A stretch of DNA of 64,000 nucleotides from Saprospiraceae bacterium (GCA_027488135.1 JAIYCH010000104.1:22801-86800), one strand, 5' to 3'. Counted from the stretch's first letter, positions 45,504-55,406 are shown. A program made the numbers and translations. Notes: generated by a model not told the origin, from the letters alone.

Positions 45504-45769
45504 GACCATTTCCTATTTTTTTATACCATTTACCATGACCAACAGATCATCCATCTATTTAATTAACTTGTGAATACGCCTGTAACACGAAGGAAAAACG
45601 CCTTTGTTCTCCAAATGGGGAAATGTATTTTTATCATGGAAGGTCGAATGCAATCTGCCCCTACAAACGTGATAATTATGATGTACTAACACCTTAATAA
45701 TCATGTAATATCCGTGATTCAAACCCAAGTGAAATAGGGTGACTATTAGATGGAAACCTGTCAAAGAAA
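45504..45769. other. Repeat-rich intergenic region
   Basis: No gene supported. A 75 codon minus frame (45555-45782) is built from repeat sequence and looks accidental. Partial palindrome relics were seen near 45640-45670. Confidence 0.5.
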
Positions 45770-45789
45770 AGACGCGAGGCATCGCGTCT
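45770..45789. repeat. REP-like palindrome, third copy
   Basis: AGACGCGA-GGCA-TCGCGTCT, identical to the 43494 copy, with a similar left flank (a stretch reading AACCTGTC with changes). It is 17 bp beyond the stop of the paraoxonase-like gene. Confidence 0.8.
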
Positions 45790-45805
45790 CTACGATTTAT
45801 TACGG

Positions 45806-46846
45806 TTAATCCTGATTCTGAAGGACCAATACTCCATCGTCAAAAACACCTCCCACATAAATTTTTCCTTTGTATGGGGCCGCTACGGAAGAACCTGACA
45901 ACGGGTTACCATCATTCAAATACACTTGGGTTACTGCCTCTTTTTGACCTTTTGGAAAGCTTATTTTCAAAACCTCTGAAGGGGATCTCTTTTTGGCATC
46001 TTTGGAATGCCCCAGAAAAACAAGCATTTTAGTATGGGCACCTACCCATAAATTACCCTCAATGTCCCATTCCAGATTATCCACTCCGGTATTACACTTT
46101 ATTTTGCCCGACGCAGAAAATGGTTCCCTGTTATAGGATAAGATGGATCCATCGGTACAAGCGGCTACATATATCTTACTACCGTCCGGACTTACGGTTA
46201 TCCCGTTGGCATAGCGAATACCCTCTTCCAGGATGGTCGTCTTTTGTCCATCATAAAAACCTATTTGCCCTGTGCCAATGACTAAAAAGTCCTTCCAACT
46301 GGAAACTCCTCCATGGCTGTCGTGGTCATTTGTAAAGTAAAAAGCATTTTTGCTTACCGCCACCAAATCATTTGGACTCACAAAATGGTCATCCGAGATA
46401 GATTTTACATGCATCAAGGAAGTATCCTTACATTGAAAAACCTCCACGGTATTTTCCTTTGCCCGATGATTAACTACAAAAAGCCATTGCGTGCTATCCG
46501 AACCATCATTAAACAAAGAAATACCGTGCGGATGAAAATCGTCCAAATCAAAATCAGCCGTTAATTCTATAGGTTTCGGTGAATCCTGAGAAAGATTCAA
46601 CAAATAGATAGCTCCCTTTTTCGGCTTTCCAGCTACCGTACTTCTTCTATCGTCAGAAGAGACAAAAGCAAAACCGCTGATCTGATCAATCGTAATGTCC
46701 TCTGCACCAATCATCCCATTTATCAGACTCGATTCTTGATCACCAATGATTACCGATTTTTTAAATGCGCCAGCATAATATAGGGTTCTCCCTACTACGA
46801 GCAATATTAAAACTAAAGCAAACAATATAATTTTCTTCCAATGCAT
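45806..46846 (-). CDS. Paraoxonase/SMP-30-like membrane-anchored hydrolase
   Basis: A 346 aa protein with one N-terminal transmembrane anchor (about 5-22), predicted to face the periplasm. The six-blade beta-propeller pattern of the SMP-30/PON-like family shows: GAEDITIDQISGFAFV, FHPHGISLF, SPNDLVAV, YANGITVSPDGSKIYVA and GVDNLEWDIEGNLWVG. These families use metal-dependent hydrolysis of lactones or esters; the substrate is unknown. I chose the ATG at 46846; ten more residues reach 46876. It follows the PHP gene by 42 bp. A relic of its 3' half lies at 39265. Confidence 0.85.
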   Translation of the reverse strand: MHWKKIILFALVLILLVVGRTLYYAGAFKKSVIIGDQESSLINGMIGAEDITIDQISGFAFVSSDDRRSTVAGKPKKGAIYLLNLSQDSPKPIELTADFDLDDFHPHGISLFNDGSDSTQWLFVVNHRAKENTVEVFQCKDTSLMHVKSISDDHFVSPNDLVAVSKNAFYFTNDHDSHGGVSSWKDFLVIGTGQIGFYDGQKTTILEEGIRYANGITVSPDGSKIYVAACTDGSILSYNREPFSASGKIKCNTGVDNLEWDIEGNLWVGAHTKMLVFLGHSKDAKKRSPSEVLKISFPKGQKEAVTQVYLNDGNPLSGSSVAAPYKGKIYVGGVFDDGVLVLQNQD

Positions 46847-46888
46847 GACCTTATTTTTTTTATTAAAGATAAGCATAATGGATTGAAA

Positions 46889-48004
46889 TTATTCTTCCAC
46901 GATAGCTTTTAACATAAAATTCGCATACTTACCCGGCGCGATAACCGCATTAATTACTTTAAAGGGTAATTCAACAGAAGGAAGAATATCCAGGGTTTTC
47001 AATTGAATCTTAGCGATTGACCGTGGCTCAAGGGTAATTAATCCCGAATGTTGATGAAAATTTAATTTGCCCTCATTCAACAATAAAAAAGGCGTGTCAG
47101 AATTATTTTTCAAGGAAATTTCCAGGATAGAAGAAGTACCAATGTATTCCGCCTTTTGAACAGTTAGAACGGCATTCAACATTGGCGTCATCCACTCCTC
47201 CCGGCCAATGAGGGTATGATTGAAATACGCCAGTGTTCTTTTGGCAAATAAAGCTTCCCGAATACTTTCCTCTGTTTTTTCTTTAGCGAAAACTATAGTG
47301 AAAGGTCTGTGCCCACCTTCGGAAATATTAAATTGCCAATCTACCAAACCATGTATATCAGAAGTTCCCATGATCGTCAGATTATGATCGAGTGCCATTT
47401 GAAATGCTTCATCAGAATAAGTGACATCATTTACCACTTCTATGCCATGAAGCAGATTTTCGTTGATGAGTTGTTTATGAAAATCAGTTATCCTGGCTAC
47501 CCCATCTTTTCTTTGCGCAGTCCAGTTCGGATGATTCCAAAAAGTGAAGGCTCCCTGATTTTTTGCTTCCTTAAACACGGTCAAGGCATCTTCCTGCAAA
47601 AGTTTATTGGCATCTTTAATGAAAATGGCATTATTATGTCCAGGTGGCATTCCCCTGGTAATTTCAGCCCCTTTCACCACTAACAATTCGTAAGGCTTTG
47701 CTATTTTTGAAGCGATGTCAAAGGATTTATTTCTATCAGGATTTGGAATATCATCTTTATGAGGCTGGTATTCCAAATGTTCAGTCATGGAAACGGCATC
47801 CAGGCTATCTTTTAGTGCTTCCTGAACCCGGATATCCGGCCAGACACTACCGTCGGAAAATACAGTATGGATATGGAAATCACAGGAAAGGGATAAATAT
47901 CCCTGAATGGGTGGGAATTTAGCTACTCTGCCATGTTGGTGATTAGATTGTCCAGTGGCTAAAACAGAAAACAATCCTAATATTGGGATAACAAGAAATT
48001 TCAT
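46889..48004 (-). CDS. PHP-domain phosphodiesterase (Sb-PDE type)
   Basis: A 371 aa exported protein with a signal peptide (ending near ATGQ) and a PHP metal-hydrolase domain. Metal ligands are visible: FHIHTVFSDG, SMTEHLEY, FWNHPNW, GTSDIHG. It matches the Sb-PDE phosphodiesterase family, whose members hydrolyse phosphodiesters. It has a short C-terminal beta-rich region (about 295-371) and precedes the paraoxonase-like gene. Confidence 0.85.
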   Translation of the reverse strand: MKFLVIPILGLFSVLATGQSNHQHGRVAKFPPIQGYLSLSCDFHIHTVFSDGSVWPDIRVQEALKDSLDAVSMTEHLEYQPHKDDIPNPDRNKSFDIASKIAKPYELLVVKGAEITRGMPPGHNNAIFIKDANKLLQEDALTVFKEAKNQGAFTFWNHPNWTAQRKDGVARITDFHKQLINENLLHGIEVVNDVTYSDEAFQMALDHNLTIMGTSDIHGLVDWQFNISEGGHRPFTIVFAKEKTEESIREALFAKRTLAYFNHTLIGREEWMTPMLNAVLTVQKAEYIGTSSILEISLKNNSDTPFLLLNEGKLNFHQHSGLITLEPRSIAKIQLKTLDILPSVELPFKVINAVIAPGKYANFMLKAIVEE

Positions 48005-48098
48005 ACGCTACCTTTTTTTTCAAAAATAAAGGTATTCTTTTAAAAAAATGGAAATGGTGCACTAATTAATAAAGAATTAGCCTTGAGTAAACATAGCG

Positions 48099-50519
48099 TT
48101 AAAATTCCTCTTCTCTTTCGATTTTAAGAAGCTTTAAATTTTTATCAAACATCCTTCTAAGGTAGGCTGAATCTGATTCGAATAAAAATTTTCGGGACAA
48201 TTCAATGGGCATTTCCGTTTCACTAGCAAAATTAACCTCTCCATTTTCCTTTAAAATTGCTTGATACACCGCTCTAAAAATAGCTGGATTATTCACTATA
48301 TCAGGATCTGAATCTGCAGAAAATCCCCCGGTTTCGAGAAATGGGGGACAATCGACGGTTGTTTCTGAAGAATCAATTTCCAAATAAAAATCCCCTTGAA
48401 TATACTTTCTGAGACCTGGACTTTGGGCCACTCTATGATAATAAGAGCCAAAAATTGGCAATGCCGTTGCAGCACCCTGACCCAGGGCGGTACTCTTAAA
48501 ATGAATAGCGGGAAGAGAAGCTCCTACCCAAACGCCGGTAACCAAATTGGGAGAAGCGCCCATAAACCAGCCATCTGAATTATTTTGAGTGGTTCCTGTT
48601 TTACCAACCAACGCCATTTTCAATCCAAAAGCACTGCGCAATCTTCCACCTGTACCGTCATTAACTGTCTTTTTCAACATAGGTATTAAGGTGGCCACCG
48701 TAAAAGGATCAATCACCTGTTTGCTGGCCTGTCGGGGAGCTGAATAAATAAGCTCTCCCTCTTTAGTTTCAATGCGTAACAAATAATGAGGGGGAGGTTT
48801 TACCCCTTTATTAACTAAAGTGGCATACACCCGAGTCATTTCATACAAGGAAATTTCTGCAGAACCCAATGCGATAGAAGGAGCTTTCGGAATATTCGAG
48901 GTAATACCCAACGCCTTTCCCATTTCTCTAACCTCCTCAATACCCGTTGCCAAAAGAACTTGAACTGCAATAGTATTAATAGATTTACTTAACGCGCCCG
49001 CCATGGTATAAAAGCCACCATATATATTATCGGAATTTCCAGGTTTCCAATCTTCATATTCAGGATAAATAATTTGTTCATTTGGATAATAAGTACAAGG
49101 ATTTAATCCCTCCTGGATAGCTGCTGCATAAACAATAGGTTTAAAAATAGAACCTACCTGCCTGTTTGCGTGCACATGATCATATTGATTATACCCAAAA
49201 TGATTTCCACCAATCCATGCTCTGATGGCACCACTTTTCGGATCCATGGAAAGCAGGGCAGCCTGTAACATTTGTAATGAAATCTTAAGGGAATCCAAGG
49301 GGGAAATAACTTTCTGAACAGACTGCAACTCATTCCATGCGAACATCTGCATAGGCACGGGTGTATTAAAATTTTCCTCCATTTCTTCCCTCGTAGCTCC
49401 AGCGTTAAGTAATTGTTTATATCTGTCTGTTTGCTTTACAATATTCCACAAAAAGGCATCATTTCCCCAGGGCTTCCCGTTTCGCCATTCTCTAAAAAAA
49501 CCAGCTTGAATTTGCGGCATTTGTTCTTTGACCGCCTGCTCCGAGAACAACTGCAAGTAATAATCGACCGTTGTATAAATCCTCAACCCATCGGTATAAA
49601 GGCTGTAATAATTACCATCTTTTTTCTTAATATTTCCTACTATTTGTTCCAACTCAGGTCTTATATATTCTCTGAAATAAGAGGCAAGTCCCGCATTTCT
49701 ACCCTGAGGATTATATCTTAGACGCAGGGAAGTTCTACTCAATTTCTGATAGGCTGTTTCGGTTAAATAGTTGTATTTGACCATTTGTGACAATACAGTG
49801 TTTCTCCTTTTTAAAGCTCTTTCTGGATGATTAACAGGGTTATACAAACTAGGGCCTTTAAGCATTCCCACCAGTAAAGCCGCTTCTGCAATACTTAGCT
49901 TAGTAGGTTTTTTACCGTAAAATGTCTGTGATGCAACATTTATGCCGTAAATAGTACCACCAAAAGGGACTGTATTGAGATATAAATTCAGTAGTTCTTC
50001 TTTTGTGTAAATTTTCTCTAATCGCTGGGCCGTAATCATTTCTCTGAACTTATTGACAGGCATGCTAGCCAGCCAGTAGGATTTTCGTGGAAACAAATTT
50101 TTCGCCAACTGCTGACTTAAGGTACTTCCACCTCCGGACGATTCATTCATCAAAAGGATAGACTTGAAAAACACCCTGAAAAGCGCTCTGATATCAATAC
50201 CTTTATGCTCGAAAAAGCGGGTATCTTCTGTGGCCAGTAAGGCATGGATTAAGTAAGGGGGGATCTCTGAAAATTGAACATCCACTCTATTTTCTACATA
50301 ATACCGACCCAAAACCTTTCCATCAATGCTCATGAGCTCCGATGAATTAGCTTGTTTAATACCTTTTAATTCTGCGTAATTTGGAATTGGGCCAAAAATA
50401 CCCAGATAAATCAAGGAGAGGAAAATAATGAGACCCGAGACTCCCCAAATAACAGACCTGATAGCCCATTTTTTAAGTTCTTCCTTGTCTTTAATCACTG
50501 TTTTACCTTTCAAAGCCAT
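48099..50519 (-). CDS. Penicillin-binding protein 1A (bifunctional)
   Basis: An 806 aa class A PBP that polymerises and cross-links peptidoglycan. One N-terminal membrane helix (about 25-45) is followed by the GT51 glycosyltransferase domain (LLATEDTRFFEHKGID with the catalytic Glu, GGSTLSQQLAKNLFPR) and the transpeptidase domain (SIFKPIVYAAAI holding SxxK, SKSIN for SxN, KTGTTQNNSDGW). Length is normal. It is divergent from the TonB receptor gene. Confidence 0.96.
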   Translation of the reverse strand: MALKGKTVIKDKEELKKWAIRSVIWGVSGLIIFLSLIYLGIFGPIPNYAELKGIKQANSSELMSIDGKVLGRYYVENRVDVQFSEIPPYLIHALLATEDTRFFEHKGIDIRALFRVFFKSILLMNESSGGGSTLSQQLAKNLFPRKSYWLASMPVNKFREMITAQRLEKIYTKEELLNLYLNTVPFGGTIYGINVASQTFYGKKPTKLSIAEAALLVGMLKGPSLYNPVNHPERALKRRNTVLSQMVKYNYLTETAYQKLSRTSLRLRYNPQGRNAGLASYFREYIRPELEQIVGNIKKKDGNYYSLYTDGLRIYTTVDYYLQLFSEQAVKEQMPQIQAGFFREWRNGKPWGNDAFLWNIVKQTDRYKQLLNAGATREEMEENFNTPVPMQMFAWNELQSVQKVISPLDSLKISLQMLQAALLSMDPKSGAIRAWIGGNHFGYNQYDHVHANRQVGSIFKPIVYAAAIQEGLNPCTYYPNEQIIYPEYEDWKPGNSDNIYGGFYTMAGALSKSINTIAVQVLLATGIEEVREMGKALGITSNIPKAPSIALGSAEISLYEMTRVYATLVNKGVKPPPHYLLRIETKEGELIYSAPRQASKQVIDPFTVATLIPMLKKTVNDGTGGRLRSAFGLKMALVGKTGTTQNNSDGWFMGASPNLVTGVWVGASLPAIHFKSTALGQGAATALPIFGSYYHRVAQSPGLRKYIQGDFYLEIDSSETTVDCPPFLETGGFSADSDPDIVNNPAIFRAVYQAILKENGEVNFASETEMPIELSRKFLFESDSAYLRRMFDKNLKLLKIEREEEF

Positions 50520-50690
50520 GTAGAAAAAATAATGAGAGAAATATTAAGCTAAGGTAATGATTCTAATTAAACCTTCTACATTTCCTAAACATTTTATCCC
50601 CGCCATACCAAACATTAGGTACGAATTACTACCCCTATTTTTTTTGAAAAATAATTGATTTTACTGTTGAATTTCTGGCTTAAAACCACC

Positions 50691-50698
50691 TATATTTG
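50691..50698 (+). promoter_or_regulatory. Bacteroidota -7 box for the TonB receptor (TATATTTG)
   Basis: TATATTTG fits TAnnTTTG. A GTTG at 50666-50669 is 21 bp upstream as a weak -33. The predicted start near 50705 lies after the ATG at 50696, so the coding start is more likely the GTG at 50762. Confidence 0.55.
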
Positions 50699-50761
50699 CA
50701 TTTATTAAGATTAAGTCTAAATAAATGCCAGAGAAATTTCTCTTGTCAAAAATACAAAACC

Positions 50762-52999
50762 GTGAAAAAACGTTTCCTCTTCCCAGCACTCGTTTATAGT
50801 TTAAACTTATTTAGTCAGGCCCCTAATCAGGACACTATAAAAAGTCAAGAGCTTGATCCTGTAATCATTGTTGGAGACAGAGCAAAATATATTGCGGGTT
50901 CTGGTCAGTACATCAACACTTTAAAAATAGAGAAGCTGAATCAACCCAATGTGAATAATGTGCTACGTATTGTTCCTGGTGTTAATGTTAGGGACGAGGA
51001 AGGATTCGGTTTAAGGCCCAACATAGGTTTGCGAGGTACCCCTGTTAACAGAAGTGCAAAAATCACCCTCATGGAAGACGGTATTCTTATTGCACCAGCA
51101 CCTTATGCCGACCCTTCTGCCTATTATTTCCCTACCTTTTCGCGGATGCAAGGGATTGAAGTATTGAAAGGGAGTAGCCAAATTAAATACGGCCCATATA
51201 CCATTGGAGGCGCTATTAATCTTCTTTCTACAGGTATTCCTAACACCTTCAAAGGTTTTGCCCAAGTTGGTTATGGAAGTTTTGGAACGAACCAACAAAG
51301 GATTTGGGTAGGTGATTCCCGCAAAAACATTGATTATGTTTTCGAAATAAACCGTATGGCTTCTAGTGGTTTTAAAGTTTTGCAGAATGGAGAAAATACA
51401 GGTTTCGACAGAAGGGATGTGATGGGCAAAATTCGTTGGCACACCGATGAAGATGCAAAAATACCTCAGTCTGTCATGTTGAAAATGGTGGCCAGCGTAG
51501 AAGAGGGCAATGAAACTTATCTTGGATTAACTTATGAAGATTTCCAGACAAACAGGCTAAGCAGATATGCTGCAACGCAAAAAGATATATTAGATATGAA
51601 TCATAATCATCTTTCCCTGACGCATACTATTTCACCTGTGGAAGGATTAAAATTTCATACAACTGCTTACTATTCATTTACCTACAGAGATTGGGCTAGG
51701 GTAAATTCCATCGCTGGACAGTCCCTAAATAATATTTTACAAAATCCAGCCTCCTTAGCCAACGCTTATCAGGTTATGACTGGAAATGCTAACGGTGCTA
51801 TTGATTATCAAAGTGCAGAAAGAAACTTTTTTTCAAAGGGTATCCAAACCAATGCGCAATATTTATTTGTTAAAAATGATTGGACGCATAAAATACAATT
51901 CGGTATTCGTTATCACCTGGACCAGGCGGACAGATTTGCGACGCGTTCAACTTACAACATGACTAACGGAACGATGATTTTATCTGCAGCCGGAATAAAA
52001 GGAAATCAGGAAAATCAAATTAGAAACGGGCAAAGCTTAGCTACTTTCTTAAATTACGATATAAGTTTCAAGCGCCTGAAAGTAAGTCCTGGCGTAAGGT
52101 ATGAAAACATACACTTTAATTTTCAAAATTACGGAACGGCCGATAATGCCCGTTTAGGTACGGTACTTAGATCAGCAGAAAACCAATTAACGGTTATTTT
52201 ACCCGGTATTGGCCTGCATTATTGGTTGAACGAAAATATGAACTTACTTGGTGGCGTTCACAAAGGATTTTCCCCTCCTGGTATGCCTTCTGTCACAGCA
52301 ACGAGCGGACAGGCGAAAATGGAAACATCCGTAAATTACGAATTGGGGTATCATTTTGAAAAAAATGGATATACTGCACAAGTGGTTGGATTCTATAATA
52401 ACTATTCCAATATTTTAGGTTCTGATAACATGTCCGGTGGAGGTGCAGGCACGGGAGATATGTTCAATGCTGGAAACGCAAATATCCAGGGAATAGAAAT
52501 TAGTTTTGAAGGTAATTTACTTTCAAATAAGAATAATCCGTCGGGTATAAGCTTTCCTGTGAGCCTGGCCTATACCTTCACAGACGCGCGATTTCAAGAA
52601 ACATTTATCAACGAAGGCGGAGACTGGGGAATAGGTAGAATAAATCAAGGAGATAAAATTCCTTTTATTACCCCGCATTTATTAACGGCAAATGTGGGAA
52701 TGTCCAACGAAAAATTTGATATTACCCTAAGCAGTAGATTTACAGGAATTACCAGAGTAAAGCCAGGGGCAGGTGCACCCATTATTCCAAATGACCTTGT
52801 AAAATATGCCGACGTAAACGCATTGGCAGGATTTTTAATCATCGATCTTTCAACTAATTATGATGTAACTAAATCGTTAACGGCTTTCGCCACTATAAAT
52901 AACTTGACCAACAGCAAGGCTATTGTTGCAAACCTGCCTCAAGGATACAGACCCAACATGCCTTTAAGTTTTAACACTGGTTTAAAAATCAGATTTTAA
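50762..52999 (+). CDS. TonB-dependent outer-membrane receptor (FecA-like)
   Basis: A receptor of 745 aa from the GTG at 50762, which begins a normal signal peptide (KKRFLFPALVYSLNLFSQ). The plug domain shows VNNVLRIVPGVNVRDEEGFGLRPNIGLRGT and IEVLKGSSQIKYGPYTIGGAINL. The beta-barrel follows to a C-terminal phenylalanine. FecA-type receptors import ferric chelates, but the ligand is not known here. An ATG at 50696 adds 22 residues with no signal-peptide look. A -7 box overlaps that earlier start. Confidence 0.9.
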   Translation: MKKRFLFPALVYSLNLFSQAPNQDTIKSQELDPVIIVGDRAKYIAGSGQYINTLKIEKLNQPNVNNVLRIVPGVNVRDEEGFGLRPNIGLRGTPVNRSAKITLMEDGILIAPAPYADPSAYYFPTFSRMQGIEVLKGSSQIKYGPYTIGGAINLLSTGIPNTFKGFAQVGYGSFGTNQQRIWVGDSRKNIDYVFEINRMASSGFKVLQNGENTGFDRRDVMGKIRWHTDEDAKIPQSVMLKMVASVEEGNETYLGLTYEDFQTNRLSRYAATQKDILDMNHNHLSLTHTISPVEGLKFHTTAYYSFTYRDWARVNSIAGQSLNNILQNPASLANAYQVMTGNANGAIDYQSAERNFFSKGIQTNAQYLFVKNDWTHKIQFGIRYHLDQADRFATRSTYNMTNGTMILSAAGIKGNQENQIRNGQSLATFLNYDISFKRLKVSPGVRYENIHFNFQNYGTADNARLGTVLRSAENQLTVILPGIGLHYWLNENMNLLGGVHKGFSPPGMPSVTATSGQAKMETSVNYELGYHFEKNGYTAQVVGFYNNYSNILGSDNMSGGGAGTGDMFNAGNANIQGIEISFEGNLLSNKNNPSGISFPVSLAYTFTDARFQETFINEGGDWGIGRINQGDKIPFITPHLLTANVGMSNEKFDITLSSRFTGITRVKPGAGAPIIPNDLVKYADVNALAGFLIIDLSTNYDVTKSLTAFATINNLTNSKAIVANLPQGYRPNMPLSFNTGLKIRF

Positions 53000-53137
53000 C
53001 TTCTACCCTAAATCTTTATTTAACATATTAAATGGTGGCGAATCTTAAGGAAACAGTAAAATAGGTATTTCAGTAGAATCAGAGGTGATTTCACAGAAAT
53101 TGGAAAAGATAACTTTCATAAGATGGCAAAAAAAAAG

Positions 53138-53145
53138 TATTTTTG
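53138..53145 (+). promoter_or_regulatory. Bacteroidota -7 box for the 5'-nucleotidase pair (TATTTTTG)
   Basis: TATTTTTG matches TAnnTTTG. It lies inside a 9 bp hairpin (ATGGCAAAA at 53123-53131 with TTTTGCCAT at 53141-53149). Transcription from here supports the start at 53198 over the ATG at 53123. Confidence 0.5.
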
Positions 53146-53197
53146 CCATAGAACCGACATTTTAATCTTTACTTATTTTACCTCGTATTCTTTACCA

Positions 53198-53953
53198 ATG
53201 AATTACCTAAAGTCTGCTGCTCTCCTTTCGTACCTTGTATTTAGTCTGCTAAGTTGTCATCCGAGGTATCCAGGTACTTTTGAAAATGCCGTTCGTTATC
53301 AAATTAACGACTCCATTCCCGAGGATAAAAAATTGCTGGCTTTGATTGCCCCATATACTGAAAAGCTGAATGCTACCATGTTGACCGGCTTAGCTCCACT
53401 CTCTGGAGAGTTAAAATTAGGTAAACCTGAGTCAACCCTTGGAAATTGGATTACTGATATTTTGCAACGGTACATCACAGAAACAAAAGGCATAAAATGT
53501 GATTTTACACTAAGTAATTATGGTGGCGTAAGAAGTAATTTTATCAAACAAGACAGTTTACGCGTCGGTATGATATTTGAACTACTGCCTTTTGATAATG
53601 AACTATTGGTTATAGATTTAAAAGGAAGTGACATTGAGGCACTCGTCAGATATATGGCGAAAAGTGGATTTTGGCCAGTAAGTAAAGGGCTTCAGATTCT
53701 TCAGACAGACAATAAGATAGAATGGATAAAAATTCAAGGACAACCTTTGGTACCTGAACAGATGTATAAAGTTCAAATGCCTGATTATGTGGCAAATGGA
53801 GGTGAGGGTACTACATTTTTAGCCAACGCCCCCAGAGAAAAAACAGGTATGTATATGCGGGAGGCGGTCATTGAACAATTACGTATTGAAACAAAAAAAG
53901 AGATTATTCAACAGGGAATGCTTGATGAAAGAATTCTGATAAGAAATAATTAA
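53198..53953 (+). CDS. Lipoprotein with 5'-nucleotidase C-terminal domain
   Basis: A 251 aa product from the ATG at 53198. The N-terminus is a lipobox signal peptide (LVFSLLSC), so the protein is probably membrane-anchored. The body matches the 5_nucleotid_C substrate-binding domain: TLGNWITDILQRY, SNYGGVRSN, LLPFDNELLVIDLKGSDIEAL and PDYVANGGEGTTFL. The metallophosphatase half is encoded by the next gene, 1 bp away. In most bacteria the two halves are one chain with the phosphatase first. Confidence 0.88.
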   Translation: MNYLKSAALLSYLVFSLLSCHPRYPGTFENAVRYQINDSIPEDKKLLALIAPYTEKLNATMLTGLAPLSGELKLGKPESTLGNWITDILQRYITETKGIKCDFTLSNYGGVRSNFIKQDSLRVGMIFELLPFDNELLVIDLKGSDIEALVRYMAKSGFWPVSKGLQILQTDNKIEWIKIQGQPLVPEQMYKVQMPDYVANGGEGTTFLANAPREKTGMYMREAVIEQLRIETKKEIIQQGMLDERILIRNN

Positions 53954-53954
53954 T

Positions 53955-54887
53955 ATGAGAAGGAGAAACTTTATTAAATACGCTGGAGCAGGCCTCATCG
54001 TTACGGGAACCAATCCTGCCTGGGCTTTCCGATCCCTTAAACCGGAAAGCAAGAAATTGACCATTCTGCACACCAATGATTTCCACAGCAGAATCGACCC
54101 ATTTCCTCCTGGGAGTGGTCGGAACTCATTACAAGGCGGTGTGGCCAGGAAATCGACATTAATTCAACAAATCAGAGAAAAAGAAGAGAATTTATTGCTT
54201 TTCGATTCTGGCGATGTATTTCAAGGAACGCCCTATTTTAATTTCTTTGCAGGTCAATTGGAAATGCAGATCATGGAATTACTAAAATATGACGCTTTAA
54301 CTATTGGTAATCATGATTTTGATGGAGGCATTGAAAATTTGGCCAAGCAACTGGAACAAGTCAGCTTTCCCGTATTATGCGGTAATTATAATTTTACCAA
54401 TACCCCAATGGAGGGAAAAACCAAACCTTACCATATATTTAAAAAAGATGGGCTTCGCATTGGAGTGTTTGGTCTGGGCATTGAATTAAAAGGTTTAGTT
54501 CCTAAAGATCTTTATACCAATACTATTTACGAAGACCCCATTGAAAAAGCCAATTATTATGCAAAATTGCTTAAGGTAGAGGAAAAATGTAATCTTGTTG
54601 TCTGCTTAAGTCATTTAGGATACCAATATTCGGAAGACAAGGTAAGTGATGTTACCATGGCTGCTGCTACTGAAAATATCGATATTATCCTTGGCGGTCA
54701 CACGCACACTTTTCTTCCTGCACCAACAAAAGTTGGCAATTTGGCTGGAAAAACGGTATATGTTAATCAAGCTGGCTGGGGAGGAATCCTATTAGGTCGA
54801 TTAGATTTTGTTTTCCAGGGGGATAAGCCTGTTGGATTAGCCCATTCAGAAAATATTAGCGTGGGTGAAAAAAATTGGTTAGTTTAA
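53955..54887 (+). CDS. 5'-nucleotidase-type metallophosphatase, Tat-exported
   Basis: A 310 aa metallophosphatase. A Tat-like signal (RRRNFIKYAGAG) opens it. Metal-site motifs are visible: ILHTNDFHSR, FDSGDVFQGTP, IGNHDFDGG, CLSHLGY and GGHTHTF. It lacks the C-terminal substrate-binding domain, which the preceding gene provides. The pair likely hydrolyses nucleotides in the periplasm for phosphate and nucleoside uptake. Confidence 0.9.
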   Translation: MRRRNFIKYAGAGLIVTGTNPAWAFRSLKPESKKLTILHTNDFHSRIDPFPPGSGRNSLQGGVARKSTLIQQIREKEENLLLFDSGDVFQGTPYFNFFAGQLEMQIMELLKYDALTIGNHDFDGGIENLAKQLEQVSFPVLCGNYNFTNTPMEGKTKPYHIFKKDGLRIGVFGLGIELKGLVPKDLYTNTIYEDPIEKANYYAKLLKVEEKCNLVVCLSHLGYQYSEDKVSDVTMAAATENIDIILGGHTHTFLPAPTKVGNLAGKTVYVNQAGWGGILLGRLDFVFQGDKPVGLAHSENISVGEKNWLV

Positions 54888-54908
54888 CGTCCTTACACTT
54901 CAAATAGT

Positions 54909-55397
54909 ATGTGCAGCCAGATAATAAAGCAGGTTAAAACAAATACGTTTTCTCAAATTTATATTCAGGTTGTTTTTGCCGTTAAAGGAAGGGCAAGCCT
55001 TGTGAGCAAATCGTGGGAAGAGGAGTTGTATAAATATGTGTCTGGCATTGTAACTAACAAGGGTCAAAAATTGCTCGCCATCAATGGAATGCCAGACCAT
55101 ATTCATATTTTTATAGCCATGAAGCCAACCTGCTGCCTGACTGATTTAGTCAGAGAGATCAAAAAAGCAAGCAACCTATATATAAATGAAAAAAAATTAT
55201 GCCCTTCCAAATTTCAATGGCAAGAAGGATTTGGCGCATTTTCATATAGCCAATCCGGTGTACGGAATGTGATCAATTATATTCTAAAACAGAAAGAACA
55301 TCATAAAAAGAAAACCTTCAAAGAGGAATACATTGAATTTTTAAGAAATTTTGAAATCGAATATAAAACGGGACACCTATTCGAATGGATAGATTAA
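54909..55397 (+). mobile_element. tnpA: IS200/IS605-type transposase TnpA
   Basis: A 162 aa Y1 (HUH) single-strand transposase that looks intact. The HUH motif is in PDHIHIF and the catalytic tyrosine is probably in GAFSYSQS or the NYIL stretch, followed by KEHHKKKTFKEEYIEFL. IS200-type elements have no inverted ends but use subterminal hairpins. The palindromes at 55473-55526 downstream could be the right end. No accessory TnpB is present. The start at 54909 is the first ATG. Confidence 0.88.
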
Positions 55398-55406
55398 AAT
55401 AATTTT

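Noticed and set aside
45555..45782. 75-codon minus-strand frame
   Set aside because: It is built from palindromic repeat DNA and has no coding features.
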